Below the pieces are notes generated by a model that was not told the origin of the DNA, ran no database searches, and was given only the letters and a program-made list of their open reading frames with translations. The translations under genes were made by a program, and so were the position numbers. Positions 24,076 through 24,973 of a stretch of DNA of 24,973 bases are shown piece by piece. Every line of letters starts with the position of its first letter. Positions within the stretch are counted from its first letter, which is position 1. Location: contig VBKY01000147.1 in assembly GCA_005879255.1 (NCBI GenBank), positions 1 through 24,973 on the forward strand, in the 5' to 3' direction. The stretch is from Deltaproteobacteria bacterium (lineage in GTDB: Bacteria > Desulfobacterota_B > Binatia > UBA9968).

Positions 24076-24973
24076 TCACGAGACATCGCCTGGGATGTCG
24101 TTCAGAAGATCCTCATATGTTCCTCGACGTCGAATCAAACGGAGTTCGCCATCTTCGACCAGCACCTCGGCCGGAGTGGGATAACTGAGGAAACCCAGCG
24201 GGCTTGCGGTTCGCGCGTAGGCACCAGACTGAAATACCCCGATCAAGTCACCAACCTCTGTTCGGGGAAGCTCTATATCTCTGGCCAAGACATCAAGTGG
24301 CGTACAAAGCGGTCCCACGATGTCAACGATCTCTTGAGGTTGCTCAGTCAACCGGTTCAAAACTGCGACAGGAAAGTTGCGCTTGATGACCTGCCCCAGA
24401 TTTCCCGAAGCGGCCAGATGATGATTCATTCCGCCGTCAACGACCAAGAATTTCTTACCCTTGGACGACTTTATATCGGTGACCTGAGCAACATAAATTC
24501 CGGCCTCAGCCACCAAGTACCGCCCCGGCTCCACGACAAACTGTGTGCCCGAGAACGCGGGTTGATCGCGAATCTCTAAAAATAGCAGCCTCAGCTCTTG
24601 GGCAAATTTGATCATATCGAGAGGTTGTTCTCCAGCATAGTACGGGATGCCCAGACCACCACCAAAATCTATCGTTTGCAGAATCTTCTGCATACGATCA
24701 GCGACGCGAATAGCTACCCGCAAGACTTGCCGGTATTGTCGGATCAAAACAGAGTAATCAAGAATCTGAGTGCCTAAGTAAAAATGTAATCCTCGAAAAT
24801 CCAGCAGACCATAAGACGTTATGCGATCAAGAACGCAATCCAAATGTTCCTCGTCAATGCCGAATGGAACTGCCTTTCCGCCCATCCTCATAGCCCCCCC
24901 TTGGGCGATAGAGTCAGGGTTTACGCGGACAGCGACTCGCGCTCGTCGCCCGTGACGTCGGCATATATTTCCA
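24076..24973 (-). CDS. Exosortase A-associated PLP-dependent decarboxylase (5' truncated by window)
   Basis: This is the C-terminal part of a fold-type III PLP decarboxylase related to diaminopimelate/ornithine decarboxylases, of the TIGR03099 group. The open frame runs to the right edge: upstream of the internal ATG at 24891 it reads RVAVRVNPDSIAQGGAMRMG, a typical family segment, so that ATG is not the start. The segments FGGGLGIPY, VVEPGRYLVAEAG (phosphate and substrate contacts) and GPLCTPLDVLA with the active-site Cys are visible. The PLP lysine lies outside the window. Family members decarboxylate amino acids; the role in exosortase A EPS loci is not settled. It heads the visible part of the nine-gene operon. 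Confidence 0.9.
   Translation of the reverse strand, partial: GNICRRHGRRARVAVRVNPDSIAQGGAMRMGGKAVPFGIDEEHLDCVLDRITSYGLLDFRGLHFYLGTQILDYSVLIRQYRQVLRVAIRVADRMQKILQTIDFGGGLGIPYYAGEQPLDMIKFAQELRLLFLEIRDQPAFSGTQFVVEPGRYLVAEAGIYVAQVTDIKSSKGKKFLVVDGGMNHHLAASGNLGQVIKRNFPVAVLNRLTEQPQEIVDIVGPLCTPLDVLARDIELPRTEVGDLIGVFQSGAYARTASPLGFLSYPTPAEVLVEDGELRLIRRRGTYEDLLNDIPGDVS

Noticed and set aside
24076..24891. Taking ATG 24891 as the start of the decarboxylase
   Set aside because: The frame continues upstream with family-typical sequence (RVNPDSIAQGG) to the window edge, so the gene is truncated by the window rather than beginning at that methionine.

Overview
This window is part of an exosortase A (XrtA/EpsH1) exopolysaccharide locus of a Gram-negative bacterium. 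The evidence is an exosortase fused to an EpsI domain, together with four families that normally travel with exosortase A: the PLP-dependent decarboxylase, the O-glycosylation ligase, the asparagine-synthase-like amidotransferase and the TIGR03087-type sugar transferase. The gene complement fits Pseudomonadota, a former deltaproteobacterial lineage or a related uncultured phylum. The sequence alone does not settle the taxon.

Layout. (1) From 6434 down to 286 on the minus strand lies a four-gene unit: AlgD-type GDP-mannose 6-dehydrogenase, exosortase/EpsI, a WbpP-like nucleotide-sugar 4-epimerase and a membrane-anchored TPR protein. (2) 6435-7025 is a divergent control region. It has a good sigma-54 (-24/-12) promoter on each strand and, on the plus-strand side, a c-di-GMP-I (GEMM-I) riboswitch. 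(3) From 7026 to 13999 on the plus strand are three large secreted proteins. The first is a mosaic of FN3, Cys-bearing InlB-like repeats and 52-residue Asp-rich tandem repeats. The other two are paralogues with an N-terminal kelch-like propeller and a C-terminal jelly-roll module resembling polysaccharide lyases. (4) From the right edge down to 14049 on the minus strand is a dense nine-gene operon, convergent with block 3: decarboxylase (cut by the window edge), DegT-type aminotransferase, glycosyltransferase, O-ligase/polymerase, amidotransferase, TIGR03087 glycosyltransferase, Trm112-type methyltransferase, glycosyltransferase and FkbM methyltransferase.

How it fits together (inference). 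Block 4 and the dehydrogenase and epimerase of block 1 make and decorate a uronic-acid-containing polysaccharide. The exosortase would process PEP-CTERM proteins encoded elsewhere, since no protein here ends in a PEP-CTERM tail. The plus-strand secreted proteins are candidate matrix-binding or matrix-remodelling factors. At least the first is controlled by both a sigma-54 promoter and a c-di-GMP riboswitch, and its sigma-54 promoter sits back to back with the one for the algD-exosortase operon.

No tRNA, rRNA, CRISPR array or recognisable transposase gene was seen.
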